A DNA stretch of 64,000 nucleotides from contig CM051456.1 in NCBI GenBank assembly GCA_028274465.1, positions 83,252,753-83,316,752 of the forward strand, read 5' to 3'. The DNA is from Plantago ovata (taxonomy: Eukaryota > Streptophyta > Magnoliopsida > Lamiales > Plantaginaceae). Numbering within the stretch: the stretch's first letter is position 1; every line of letters begins with the position of its first letter. The notes beneath the pieces are model-generated. The model was not told the origin of the DNA, ran no database searches, and saw nothing but the letters and a program-made list of their open reading frames with translations. Positions 32,788-44,136 of this stretch are shown here, in pieces. Made by a program: the position numbers and the translations under genes.

Positions 32788-34128
32788 CTAATCATCGGGA
32801 TGGTAATCCCCATAAAAGTCCCTGCACATGTCAGACATGAGCTGATTGGACTGCCGTAGAGCCTCCTGTTGCTGCTGGATGAGCTGTTGCTGCTCCCACC
32901 TTTGTTGCCTATCCTCTCGGCGATGCTCCTCGAATGTCTCCCAGTCGCGGTTGCGCTGGGCAATGTGCCCGTCGAGGTCCTGTCGCAGTCCTTGGACAGA
33001 GTTGGTCAAGGCTGCAGTACGAGCATTGGCTCTATCGAAACGGTAGTCGAGGTAGGTCCGGAATTCAGAGAAGTCAAATCCTCTAGACCCCTGTGGTGCT
33101 CGAGGCGGTGCATGCGGTGCTCTATGGACAAATGGGATATCCGGGATAGGGGCTTGGCCATCATCAGCCTCCATAGCATCACCATAATCATTCTCATTAT
33201 CGGAATCGCTCGGTTGGAAGGGTGCTTCCACATCAATAGCGTCAGCCGTGGGGTTCTTTAACTGATACCTAGCCAGCTGCACCTCAATGGTCGAGGGTGA
33301 AAGGGCAGCGACCTCGCAATCTCCCTCGTCAATGTCATCGACCCCATGATATTTGCAGTAGGCAGTGATGAAGCTCGAAAAGATGAAGGGCTTCTTCTTC
33401 TTTTCCCAGTGGCGCTCATACTCTTCATACATGATGTGCCCGATGTCGATCCGATGTCTGTCTATCAAGCAGTAGAGGAGCTCGGCGTAGTAGGGCTGAA
33501 TCCATGAGTCATTCTTCCTAGGGATCAAGTTGAAAATGCAGAATTTCATCATTACCTTAGCTTCAATGCTAAGGTCGCTCTGACGGATCCGTGCAGGTTC
33601 TCCCCCGATTTCTGGATATCTGTACTCCCTGTTGCAGATCACGTCCGTAATATGTCTTCATATCCCCCTAGCGGCCCTCGAATACAGGTAGGCATGGTCG
33701 CTCCCTGTGAACTCCTGCTGCCCAAAATGGATGAATGAAGAAATGTGCTCTGGTGTCCATGGTATTATCAGGCCTCGAACTAGTGCCCCATTCTTCTCCT
33801 CGAGATCTATGTATCCAGTGTAGAACTCTTGGAGGAGGCTCACGTCGTACCCCTTGAACCTGTTGGAACTGTACCAAACCCAATTCCTTCTTGATGCCAA
33901 CCGTGATAGCGTCCTATATCCTGCCGTTCCAGCTGCTGACTCTGGAATATCAATCCTCCTGTTTGGAATGATCGATCTTCCCCCGTCGGCCAGCTCCGCT
34001 TCTAGCCTTTGTCTCACCTCTACCGCAGCTAAAGACATCTCGTACATGTGGTGAGAAGGTTGGGAGCTTGATGCTACTCCCTTCCCATTTCTGCTCGAGC
34101 CAACTCTCCTCGATCCTCTTGGTGCCAT
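32788..34128 (-). pseudogene. Element III ORF2, one in-frame stop
   Basis: The chosen start is the ATG at 34128-34126 (MAPRGSRRVGSSRNGKG), preceded by TTTGTAG like a splice acceptor. An in-frame TGA at 33660-33658 splits the frame; coding continues in the same frame to 32788, about 446 codons in all. The core pattern LLQEFYTGYID...ALVRGLIIPWTPEHISSFIHF matches the element I and II ORF2 motifs at low identity. The C-terminus is Gln-rich and charged (QQRWEQQQLIQQQQEA) and could be a coiled coil. Function unknown; same position as ORF2 in the other family. Confidence 0.78.
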
Positions 34129-34865
34129 AATTCCTACAAACAGCAATTAGTATCTTGTATGACCCAAACAGACCTATGCATATGTAAATGTACGAGCGAA
34201 CAAACGAGCAATATTTACAACAATCCAACTTCTCAAAAACAAAATGCCTAGTCTAGCTACTTCATCCCGCAACATATCAATGTAACTACTACAATAACAT
34301 ATCACATTATGCTCTTACTAAACAACAAATGCCTTGAATCACAAGGTTCAATCCATACCATATTAATAAAAAATCTAACAACATAAATCCTCAACTTCAT
34401 CAATCATGCATTCTACCATTACATCCACCATTATCATATCAACAAACACATGTTTAAATATGGAATGAAAGTAAAAGATACATTTCCTACCAAGATATAT
34501 CATCTAATAGCAAAAAATCTCAAACCAACAAACCAAGCCTAATTGAACATGCAATTGATAATGAATAACGTTCTAATCACATAAATCATCAACCCATACA
34601 TCATACAAGCTTAATTGAAGCATAAATCAAAAAACCCTTAAATTTGAAAAATTAGGGTTCATGTGAAATTACCTCAAATCCGGAGATTGAATGAACTAGG
34701 AAGAGATTTGTTCGGATGAAAAGAAAGAGCACGTAACGGGCTTCGATTGAAGCTAAAGAACCAAAATTTGGTGGAAATATGAAGAAGTTATGAAGGTTTG
34801 AAGTTATTTTGAAAATGGAGGAGTTTTGGGAGTTAAGATGATGAAGATGGAGAAAAATGAGGGAA

Positions 34866-35030
34866 TGGGGCGAATCCCCGTTTTTCATTCACTGCAGGTC
34901 GTGGGGCAATTCGCCCCACGCCTGGGGCGAATCGCCCCGTGCGTCGGTAGCGCGCGCGCGCGCTCTGGATCGTAGGGCGATTCGTCCCCCATGGGGGGCG
35001 ATTCGCTCCCCACCTCCTGAGGTGGGGAGA
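34866..35030. repeat. GGGCG-NNN-CGCCC cluster before ORF2 (element III)
   Basis: Inverted repeats with three-base centres, e.g. GGGGCG-AAT-CGCCCC at 34924-34938 and GTGGGGC-AATT-derived copies at 34901-34919, with degenerate copies to about 35030. It sits where family A has its AAGCG-NNN-CGCTT cluster. Confidence 0.82.
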
Positions 35031-35215
35031 CAAACGTTCCGAAAAAATTGCGGTTTTTAGTCCCCAAAAACCATTTTTCTCAAAAAATCACTCGAAAAAT
35101 CTCACTCAAACATAACATAAGCACATATGACACAGAGACGAACAAATTCACATATGAAAAGCAAAATGTTCAAGTATGAATGCATGCAATAAAGCGGTAA
35201 AGAAAGCGATAAAAA

Positions 35216-35234
35216 CCCCGGGTTGCCTCCCGGA
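35216..35234 (-). other. Conserved stem-loop after gag-protease (element III)
   Basis: In reverse, TCCGGG-AGGCAA-CCCGGG-like. The loop is the same as in family A, the arms differ and still pair. It lies about 45 bp after the gag-protease stop. Confidence 0.7.
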
Positions 35235-35277
35235 TAGCGCCATTGTTTAAAGTCTTTGACTCGACTCCTGTTTGTGC

Positions 35278-36442
35278 CTAGCTCTTCTTCTTGAGGGTAC
35301 TAGACTTCCCCTTCACGGATCTCCTCCTCATGCCTCGAACCTGTGAATAAGAATGAACATAGACATTAAGACCACTGTAGTCAATAGTGTGAGAAGTAGC
35401 AGGTAGATCAGGTGGATCAGATATGGCTCGCAACTCATGTTGCTTGCCATCTACTTCAATAGTGCAAGTCCTTTGGTAGATGTCCATTACGAAGCGTAGC
35501 TTAGTCAAGAATGTTCGCCCCAAGAGAATGACATCCCCCGTCCCAGGTGTAGACGCCGGCATAACTACAAAATCGGTGTATACAGAAGCTTCACCAATCT
35601 TGACCAATACATTTTTCACAACGCCTTCGGGTCTTACAAAGGATCCATCCGCCAGTTGCACAATAGCCTTATGCACGTATAGTTTTCCAAGGCTACTCTT
35701 CTCGAACACATTCAAAGGGAGCACATTAGAGTAGGATCCCGTGTCTATTGTGGCACGGATATCTTCAAGTTCCCCAATCCCGACCTTAACATCGAAACTT
35801 TGAGGGAGTGGCTCGGGATCCTCTTGCTCCTCTTCTCTCTCGTCAGCACCAAGGTCCTTCTCTTCTCCCTTAGTCTGTGGGGTCACTTCCCTCTCGCAAC
35901 TCTCGCACTTAGCAACCTTCTTGATGGTGATTTCAACAGGTAGATCACCCACCAAGGTAATGGACATCGACTTCTCAGTGTTGCTAGGCAGCTTGCCTTG
36001 CTCCCTACTTGCTCCTTGGTCGATCAACTCTTGCATCTTTTGATGGGCAAGCCTAGTGCTTTCTTCCAACCTATCAAGTCTTGCTCTAGTCTTCTCAGAA
36101 TCTTCTTCATATCGTTTGAGAAAACTTTGGGTGTGATCAACAATCTTTTGCAAGTTCTCCATCAGTTGAGCCGATATCGATTTCGGTGGCTCTTTCGGAG
36201 CGGGGTTTTCGCAGTGATCATTACCATAGTTTAGCCTACTACGGTCTTGGTTAGGGCCATAAGTTTGGCTAGACGGTGCATATCCTTGATTGTTTCGGAA
36301 CCCTCTTCTCCAAAATCCACCTCGAGGATTCCTACCGTCTTGTCCGTAGCTAGCTTCTTGAGTACCAAACTCCGTAGCAAAGGCTTCCTCTTCGCCTTCT
36401 CGAGACCAGTTGCCATCATCATACGCAAGCTCCGATCTACAC
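35278..36442 (-). pseudogene. Element III gag-protease, 3' part
   Basis: The continuation of gag after the solo LTR. It has an RG- and N-rich linker, a helical segment, then an aspartic protease with active site ATIDTGSYSNVLP. It ends at 35278 soon after the protease domain, with a GKSST motif as in family A and no reverse transcriptase. Gag packages RNA and the protease processes it. Confidence 0.86.
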
Positions 36443-38145
36443 TGATAGGAAACTTGTAATTTTGATGAGCAATTAACCATGCTAAATTAAGGAAAGTCCA
36501 GTAACTAGTACTCTTAAGGTCCATAGGAATTTAGAATTTTAAGGACATTGTAAAAGAGGAACGTTTGCTGAAGACTTAGATTAGGTGCTAGATAAGTTAT
36601 TTCTTTTGCGTATGATGTATTTTATTTTCTGAAAAGAAAATAACTTATTGATGCTGAAGCGTATGATGTATTTTATTTTCTGAAAAGAAAATAACTTATT
36701 GATGCTGAAGCTTATGATGTATCTTATTTTCTGAAAAGAAAATAACCTATTGAAGCATTTGCTGAAGATATACTTTGTTTATTACAAACAAATTATTGAA
36801 GCAAATAGAAACCGCTCAGAATCTTGAAGACTTTTGAAGATCTGAAGACTTGAAGAAATTGAAGATCTGAAGACTAGAAGATTGCTGAAGACTGGTATCT
36901 ACAAAGGCACGTGTCGCTCAGAAAGTGGAAAATTCAGCAACAGCATTGCATAAGTGAAACTCTGAAAGACAGAGTAGGTTGTGCTTGCTGAAACTGAGAC
37001 TAACCACTTGCTGATGGAACATATGTGACCTCTTGCTGAATGTACGTGAATTTGCGCTCCAATGTTACTGTTTGAATTCTATTCAAATGTGCATTTAATG
37101 CAAAAGCTTAAACACGAAGGACATGAAGACTAGAAGACAAACAAAGACGCTGTTGAAAGTACAAAAGCAAGATAGTGACATGTTAAGGAACAAAAGCCTT
37201 AGGATTTGAAATTCAAACGGCTCCTTATTTACACTATAAATAGAGGTCATCCGGCAAAGAGTTGAAGTATGTCAACAACGTGATCAAACTCTCACTTGTG
37301 CTTAAAACTCACAAACCTTCAAACACTCTTACTGCCATTGATCCGTTCCAAGACTTAAAGCTTGAAAAAGCTACTTGTGAAGAAGTAGAACAAACTTGGC
37401 TAAGAAATTAGTTAAGTGTTCTTTCTTTCAAACAAGAACAAGTCTTGACACTAGAAACAATCAAACTTGTTTACTGCAAAGTATTCCAAGTTGTGTTTCT
37501 TAGATTACTTGTTGTAACTGAATAAGTTATAATTAAGTCATCTCACCCCAAAACTCTCTAACTGAAAATACACCCTTTCAGGCGTGATATTCAGGGGGAA
37601 CTTAATCGAGCATAGTTTTGCTGATTAAAAGTACCAAGTTTGGTGGAGAACAAGGTTGAGTTCTCTAGTTTAGGTTGGAGACAAAGCAAGTGTGCTTTGG
37701 TTTCTGTTGAATCGCTTTAGATAGGAGATTGTAAGGAACCTCAATCATATCTTAGTGGATTCAGTCCTAGAAAGGACGAAGTGGATTAGTTGAGAGATTA
37801 CGCCACTCTCAGATACCACTATAAAAGTGTTTGTGTGATTTACTTACTGTATTTAGCTTTCAGCAAATCATATCTGTTTGTACACAATCACTCACTTCAC
37901 TTGGTGAAACCTTTACTTACTGAAAGAGCACTTATTGTATCAAAGATTTCCGCTCTCTGATTTTAAGTATCAGCAAACCAAGCTACTGTAAAGTAACTTA
38001 CGCTTGCTGAGAAAGTTAAGTATCAGCAAACTCATTACTGAAAAGTAATAAGTACTTGTTGAGAAAGTTTTAAACGACGAAAGTTTGAAAAGACTGTTCA
38101 CCCCCCCCCCCTCTAGTCTTTTCTTGTTGTTTAAAGGGACCAACA
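36443..38145 (+). mobile_element. Solo LTR of the Sirevirus-like family
   Basis: A single LTR of 1703 bp, TGATAGGAAACTTG to GGGACCAACA, homologous to 50241-51809. It is flanked by TACAC at 36438-36442 and 38146-38150, which marks a full insertion later reduced to a solo LTR by recombination between its LTRs. TATAAATAG lies at 37235-37243. It interrupts element III gag just after the zinc knuckle. Confidence 0.93.
36607..36762. repeat. Three-copy tandem repeat in the solo LTR
   Basis: About 52-bp units containing the palindrome TTATTTTC-TGAAAA-GAAAATAA. Three copies stand here, against one in the LTR at 50241, so the array expanded in this lineage. Confidence 0.85.
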
Positions 38146-38149
38146 TACA

Positions 38150-39265
38150 CATATGAGCCCCATGCCCATAGTTCTTGCATATTCGGCATACTTCGTTAGA
38201 AACAGTTGTTCCAATGGCGCTCTTGAGGACTTGCTTCAATTCGTTGGTAAAACACTCGAATTGATCCCCATTCCCCCTATACATAGGGGCTTCTTGAGTC
38301 GGTGGAGCTTCAGGTCCACGTCTCCTAACCATTACCCTTGGGTCGTTGAACTGCGAACCCTTTGCTAGCCTTTCGAAAACTGCCCAGACGGCTTCCGCGG
38401 TTTCCTCCCAAATATTGCCTCGGCATTGGAAATCCACCACTTGTTGGTTCTCGAAGGTTAGTCCATTGTAGAAGTGTTGGACTAGGTCAGAAAGCTCAAA
38501 ACCATGGTGAGGGCACTTGTTCGTGAGATCTTGGAACCTCTCAAACGCGGTGTAGATGGTCTCATCATAGTCCTGCTTGAATCCAGTGATTTGCGCCTTT
38601 AGCGCGGTAGTCAAGGTGTGAGGGAAGTATTTTTCCATGAAAGCTGAAAAAACCTTCTCCCAAGTGTCCAGCGAGCCTGCTGGTAGAGAACTCAACCATG
38701 ACTTGGCTCTGTCGCCAAGTCCCATAGCAAAAACCTTCATCCTCAACTCATCCGTTGTTATTTCAGCTCCGGATCGTGGAAGTTGGTTGACGAAATCATC
38801 GATATCGTGCAAGTACCCCATCACATCTTCCCTTGATAAGCCATAGAACCTCGGAAGTTGTTGGAATGCGTGGTTCTTGATTTCCAGATCTCGAGTTGCA
38901 GACGAAAGAACAATCGCCGGTCCCCTCATATGATCCTTGGAGGGTTGAACCCATGCTTTCAGTGGTCTAGTTCAATCTCCTTCTCCATGAATAGGAGATC
39001 TCTGGTCTCTTACGCTACTCAATTTTCTCCACTGGCGATTTATCTTTTCGAGATTCTCTCTTTTCTTCATCGATCTATTGAGTTCTGGAAATGCTACCAT
39101 TCCGTCGATTACCTTGAAAAGACTGCGTAGGGATTCAGAGAAATCGGTATCCTCTATTTCCTCTAGCTCACGCCTTTGAAGTAGTCGCCTTCTCTGGTGG
39201 TAGACTCTGTCGATCTCAGCAATTGAATCAGCAAGCGGTGTTCCCCTAGATCGTGTATGTGGCAT
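38150..39265 (-). pseudogene. Element III gag, 5' part, frameshifted
   Basis: On the minus strand it starts at 39265 (MPHTRSRGTPLADSIAEIDR, related to the start of family A gag). The frame is lost near 38970 and regained by 38929. The gag core follows (NHAFQQLPRFYGLSREDV, then MGLGDRAKSWL), and then the CCHC knuckle CRICKNYGHGAHMC, right at the solo LTR insertion. Confidence 0.85.
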
Positions 39266-39389
39266 ACACTATTTGTAACAGACTAGGAAAGCAGTATCAG
39301 AGAGAGATTAAAAAAGAAAACTAAAACTAATAGAATTAGGAATTGAATGCTGAAAATATAAACAAATTAAACAGAAAAAAGGAGTATAG

Positions 39390-39407
39390 TCCCCGGCAAT
39401 GGCGCCA
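39390..39407 (-). other. Element III primer-binding site (tRNA-Asp)
   Basis: In reverse, TGGCGCCATTGCCGGGGA, one change from the tRNA-Asp site of element I. It lies three bases from the LTR end. Confidence 0.92.
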
Positions 39408-39410
39408 ATT

Positions 39411-40725
39411 TGATGATACGCGGGATTGTCAGTTCCGGATCAAGCAAATAAATTTGTTATTTAGCCAAAGGCAATTCACAACTACAACGAAAACCGTAGT
39501 GTAGCAGTAGAATGACCTCGAGTGTCGTTCTCTAAGGACTATAAATAGCTTTATCTAATTTAATTAAAGAATATAAAACAGCAGACGGTATAGAAAAGGT
39601 TTTTCTAACAGATAATGGAGATTGGTGATAATATGGTCCTTCAAAGCATAACGGGTTAATAATCATGCGTAAATTCCTCGGTTTTGCATGGAGATCTTTG
39701 ATCAATAAATTGTTCTGTTGCAATTATCACACACTACGAAGATATAGATACTGATAGGTCAAACACTATTGTCCAATTGTGTTCCGTAATTATTCAACAC
39801 TACGAAGATATAGATATGCATAGGTCAACACTATGGTCCAATTGTGTGCAATAATTAATCAACATACGAAGATATAGGTTCCGCTAGATCAAAGAAATAA
39901 AGCAATAACACGGAGTATAATGCGCGATATAGCCATTAGCATAATTATCAACCCTTCGCTAAGAATTCATATACTATGACCAACGATAAGTTTAGCTACT
40001 CATAGTTGTCATGCAATCAACAGAAATCATAGAAGAAAACATGTTGAAAGATATATAAAAATAAGTAGAAAAACTGTAAGATACAATGTTACCGAAGGTT
40101 GTCAGTCTCCGAAGAATCGCGATCTTACAAGCTCCAAACTGCTATGAAAAAGTATCTCCTAATCTACGAACCCCAAGAACAGGCTCTGGGAAGTTCCTAC
40201 CTAAAACTACAGAGAAAGGTGAGAGAATAGGTCTGGAAAAGTATGAATTTCGGAGAAAAACTGAGCAACTATATATAGGCCTCGAATTTGTGTGGGGCGA
40301 AGGGCCCCACACACCGGGCGATTCGCCTGGTGTGGGGCGATTCGCCCCACGTCCCGGGCGATTCGCCCGGGAGTAAAATTCCGGAATTTCGGCATTTTCG
40401 ACGCGTTTTTGGATTTCTTCCACTTTTCGGACTCGGTTTCTGACTTCTAGTGGCCTTCTAATCTCCAGATTCGACCCCTAGACTCCAAATCCTATCCGGA
40501 AACCTTCAGATACTCCAAATAGGCTTCTGGAACACCAATTCCTTGTCAACTTCAATATAATTGCCCTGAAATCCTCGTTTTTCAACCAAAACCTGTAAAA
40601 TAAAAACTAAAGGGAAACGTGACACTATTCTAATAAAATGCACTAAAATATAGCTACATTATCATAGAGGATAGCTAAAATAGGTGAAAAAGACTCGAAT
40701 GAAAGTGTAAAATACACATTCATCA
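39411..40725 (-). repeat. Element III 5' LTR
   Basis: The LTR is 1315 bp and near-identical to 29925-31237. Its inverted-repeat cluster at about 40296-40371 includes the perfect CCCGGGCG-ATT-CGCCCGGG at 40353-40371. Confidence 0.94.
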
Positions 40726-40730
40726 ATTTG

Positions 40731-41212
40731 TAGCATGACTTCGAATTGGAAACAATTAACTCAAGACAAGCTGATCATATGATATAAGAACTCATTCAGG
40801 AAAAAGAGATCGAGATCTATTAGGAAACTAAATATAACACGGTTACTATAACTTGGTGAACAAGTTTGTCGTTTTGCTATAGCCTAAAGTAGTATATATA
40901 CAACCTGTATAATACATGTTCCTTTATTGGGAAAATAGTGAGTTTGTTGTTAGGTTATTAATCTTACAATACAGAGAGAAACCAAGAGACAACCGACAGA
41001 AATCAGAGAGGTATAGAAGTTGCAGGTTGTGCGGATAGCTTCACTTTTGGTTGTTGTATATGTACTCTTGTGTTCGTGTTTTAGTGGAGAATTGGTTCCT
41101 TCCCGTGGACGTTGGCTATTTCTAGCTGAACCACGTTAAATCTTGCGTTCTTACTTTAATGTTTGTTCTGGTTTGTTCGAGTTATATTTGGTGATTGATT
41201 GTTTTCTTAACA
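40731..41212 (+). repeat. Copia-3 3' LTR, remainder
   Basis: This continues from 29924 after one copy of ATTTG and ends TTCTTAACA at 41212. With the 11 bases at 29914 the LTR is about 490 bp. It has no partner LTR in the window. Confidence 0.65.
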
Positions 41213-41878
41213 ATGATGGATCGATGTTGGTTGGCTTGTCATTTAGTGGAGTAACTAATTAGGGCATTTAAAGAGAATCCAAACAAATAACATAATATAT
41301 TTTCTTTCTTTATTCTACTTTGAATAATTAGTAAACGGATCGGAGGATTAATTAATTTCGTTATGCCCCCTCCGTTCGGCCAGCTGAGGTATATTGAATG
41401 GTGTTGTGAAGTTTCAATTCCATTAGTTGTGATTTAATTAAGAGTAACTAAAGTTATTTTCATTTTTATTTGAACACTAATTAATTACAATTTTATTCAA
41501 TTCAATTTAACTTTATTCAAATTCATTTAGTGAAATTTTCTTCATATTTAATTATTTATATTTTATACTATAAACATATTCAGAAAATTCATTTGGTTCA
41601 GTTCAACTTTATTCACTTTAATTCAGTTCACTCAACTTATGTTCAATTTTTTAATAATGATGTCTACTATATACTAGTTCACTAAGTAAATGTTGAGAAG
41701 TAATTATTAGTCCTAAAAAAAGTAGTTTTCCTCACTACATAATTATTTGCTAATTATAAAGATTGAAAATTATAAAAAATAGCAATTACTTAAAAAATAA
41801 CATATACTAAAAAGAAATTACAAATAACAAATTTTCCGTGTACATTGTTGTAGGTATCCATCCGGAGCATTTCTTATA
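41213..41878. other. AT-rich intergenic DNA
   Basis: No coding, RNA gene or element ends seen. Confidence 0.5.
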
Positions 41879-41889
41879 CTCTTTATTTA

Positions 41890-42705
41890 TTGGGAAAATT
41901 ACATCTACCTACCCTGTTGCGGACTCGGATTACAGAATTTCCCTCGTTAGTTCAACAATCACATTTAGTCCCTTTGCCCGGAAAAACATTGACCTCGCCG
42001 TTATTTACTTTTTAAAAAAAACCGACCAAACAAGACCTTAGCTTTTTTAAAATTATTTTTCCTTTTCTTTTGTTTTTTTTATATTTTCTCTTTTTTTTTT
42101 TTTTTTTTTTTTGCATCTTCTTCTTCAGTTCCGGTACCGGAACTGCTACAGCTCCGGCAGGAGCCGGAGCTGCTCCTGACCGGAGTTGTTTAAACAACTC
42201 CAATCGAAGATGATTGGAGGTGTAAAGCAGCTCCTAGATGGAGCTGTGGTCTGGTCTCCGACCAGATCCTTTGTTTTTTTTTTTTTTTTATATATATATA
42301 TATATATATTTTATATTTTTTGGGTTTTCTTTAAACTTATATTTTTGGGATTGCTTTGAAACAAAACATTAATTTGGGGTACTTCTACAATTATTACTAG
42401 TTCATTTTAAAATTTATTTAATTTTTATGGTTAATTTGAAATAAATAAAAGTTAATTTTGTAAATAAAATAGTTTAGAGGTAAATGTGTAAATATTGAAA
42501 ATTTAAGGTATTTGGTTATTCACAAAAACTGAGATTCCGAAAAGGGTAAATATGTAACTTCCAGCCCTTAGTTCGAAAAAGGTCATGTTCGTGGGGCTAC
42601 TTGTAGTTGAATTTAACTAACATGGGGCAACAAGTAGTTGTTAAATTAAGAGGAAAAGATCTGTAATAAAAAAAAACTAACAATGGGTGTAGGTGTAAAT
42701 TGCCT
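41890..42705. mobile_element. Non-autonomous TIR DNA transposon, possibly Mutator-like
   Basis: About 816 bp flanked by an exact 11-bp duplication CTCTTTATTTA (41879-41889, 42706-42716). The ends are imperfect terminal inverted repeats: AAAATTACATCTACCTACCC on the left, and on the right the complement of CAATTTACACCTACACCC. There is no transposase. It contains a T-tract, an AT dinucleotide run and a GC-rich self-complementary patch at about 42128-42215. Duplication length fits Mutator-like elements best; superfamily uncertain. Confidence 0.55.
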
Positions 42706-42915
42706 CTCTTTATTTAATAAAATCTTTTGTCCTGCTTAAAAAAAAATAGAAACTACAAACAAATTATTAAAAATTTTAATTTACTACAATTTATTTAATA
42801 ATTTTATTTGTTTCTCATCATGGGAAAATTCACATGAACTAATTTGTAAAATCTATCGACTTTTAAAATTCAATCACACTTTATCACGCGAGTATCACGT
42901 CTCAATATACTAGTA

Positions 42916-42972
42916 ATAATAATAATAACTAAATAATAATATTATTATTGTGTTATTTATTATTACTATTAT

Positions 42973-43005
<33 letters not shown>

Positions 43006-43060
43006 TATTATTATTATTATTATTATTATCATTATTATTATTATTATATTTTAAATTCAG
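42916..43060. repeat. TAA/TTA microsatellite with mirror-inverted halves
   Basis: An (ATT)n run, then (TAA)n, then (TTA)n over about 145 bp. The TAA and TTA blocks are reverse complements and could form a hairpin. Confidence 0.9.
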
Positions 43061-44119
43061 TTCAGATATATTAAATTCATATAAGTTCAGCTCCTTTAGA
43101 TAAGTTCGGTTCCGTTTAGATGTATTAAGTTCAGTTCAGATTTATTAAGTTCAAATTTCAGTTCAAAAGTTAAAACTTTTTGGACCGAAAGAAACAGAGT
43201 CTAATTAAAACGACACAATTCATAAGTTCCATTGAGTTATTGAATTAACGGGTTATGTATATATAAATGCTTTAAAAAGTAATTTTGTATTTTACTGTAT
43301 TAGAAGTATTTTTTTAATATTTTATTTACAATTTTGGCTAGAACTTCTCTTGAAAAAAAAAGATATATAATCGACAGAAATTGAGAAACAAGTAAATTAT
43401 ACCTGCTTTACATAATTCGTAATTTTTCTTTTTAACAAAAAACAAATTTTTTAATTGAATTTACCAACAAGTACAACTTCTACTATGTAATTTTAAATTG
43501 TTTTGAGACTAAGGTTGTGTTCACCTTGTTTGAAAATTGATTAATTATTTTTATGTTCTGTTGATAGGTAATTCATGCTTTCCTCTGGAGCGTCGTAGTA
43601 GGGCAAGGTTCAAGAGCGTCCTTCGCACTTCAAGTGCCTTCCGTACTACTCCTAGGACCTTAGATATAACTTAGCAAGAGGGGGGTTAGTGCCACAAGCC
43701 CGACTTGTCAATGATCAAGCCAGAGAAACGACTTTACGTGTAGGGAGTTGGTAGGCTTCCCTACTAAATGTAGTAATGATGAGGAGGTTGATGGGATGGA
43801 ATAATCATTACCTTGATTGGAGTGAACCCATATTTATACTAGCAATAGAATATTGTCCGTGAGCGTAGGATCGCGACACAAGTGTCCGGATAGGATTGAG
43901 TCTCGATTAGGCTTAGGCCCATTTGGAGTGGTCCATGAGCTTTGGCAAAGACCTTTGCTAGGGTTGGCAGGGGTAAAGTGGTCCTTTCGGGTACCAAAGC
44001 GCTACTAGAGCGTGTGACGCCCTAGTACCGTGGTTTTAATTTTCGTGTTTCTTACTACCCACAACATACAAATTATCTAAATATTATTAATAACACCAAA
44101 TTTATATTCTATTTGCATC
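43061..44119. other. Intergenic DNA without recognised genes
   Basis: AT-rich to about 43560, then a less AT-rich stretch (43570-44040) with no open frame of note. This stretch may be an old element or transcribed fragment; I see no ends. Confidence 0.4.
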
Positions 44120-44136
44120 AACTAAAATTGCATGTA

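Larger units (their letters stand above)
29925..40725 (-). mobile_element. Athila-like, pol-less LTR retrotransposon, element III (family B)
   Basis: A minus-strand element with LTRs at 39411-40725 (5') and 29925-31237 (3'), flanked by ATTTG (29920-29924, 40726-40730). Read on the minus strand it has a tRNA-Asp primer site, gag-protease split by a solo Sirevirus LTR, stem-loop, GGGCG-type inverted repeats, ORF2 with an in-frame stop, hairpin plus polypurine modules and polypurine tract. It has no reverse transcriptase or integrase. It is clearly diverged from elements I and II, yet with the same gene plan. Confidence 0.93.

Noticed and set aside
33658..33660. Selenocysteine or programmed readthrough at TGA in element III ORF2
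   Set aside because: Plants do not use selenocysteine and a single point mutation explains it. No conserved stop in the related ORF2 genes.
42916..43060. Centromere or telomere-like satellite
   Set aside because: It is a plain trinucleotide microsatellite, too short and without a longer period.
43570..44040. A host gene or RNA gene
   Set aside because: The stretch is less AT-rich than its surroundings, but I found no sustained frame, splice pattern or tRNA/rRNA-like motif.
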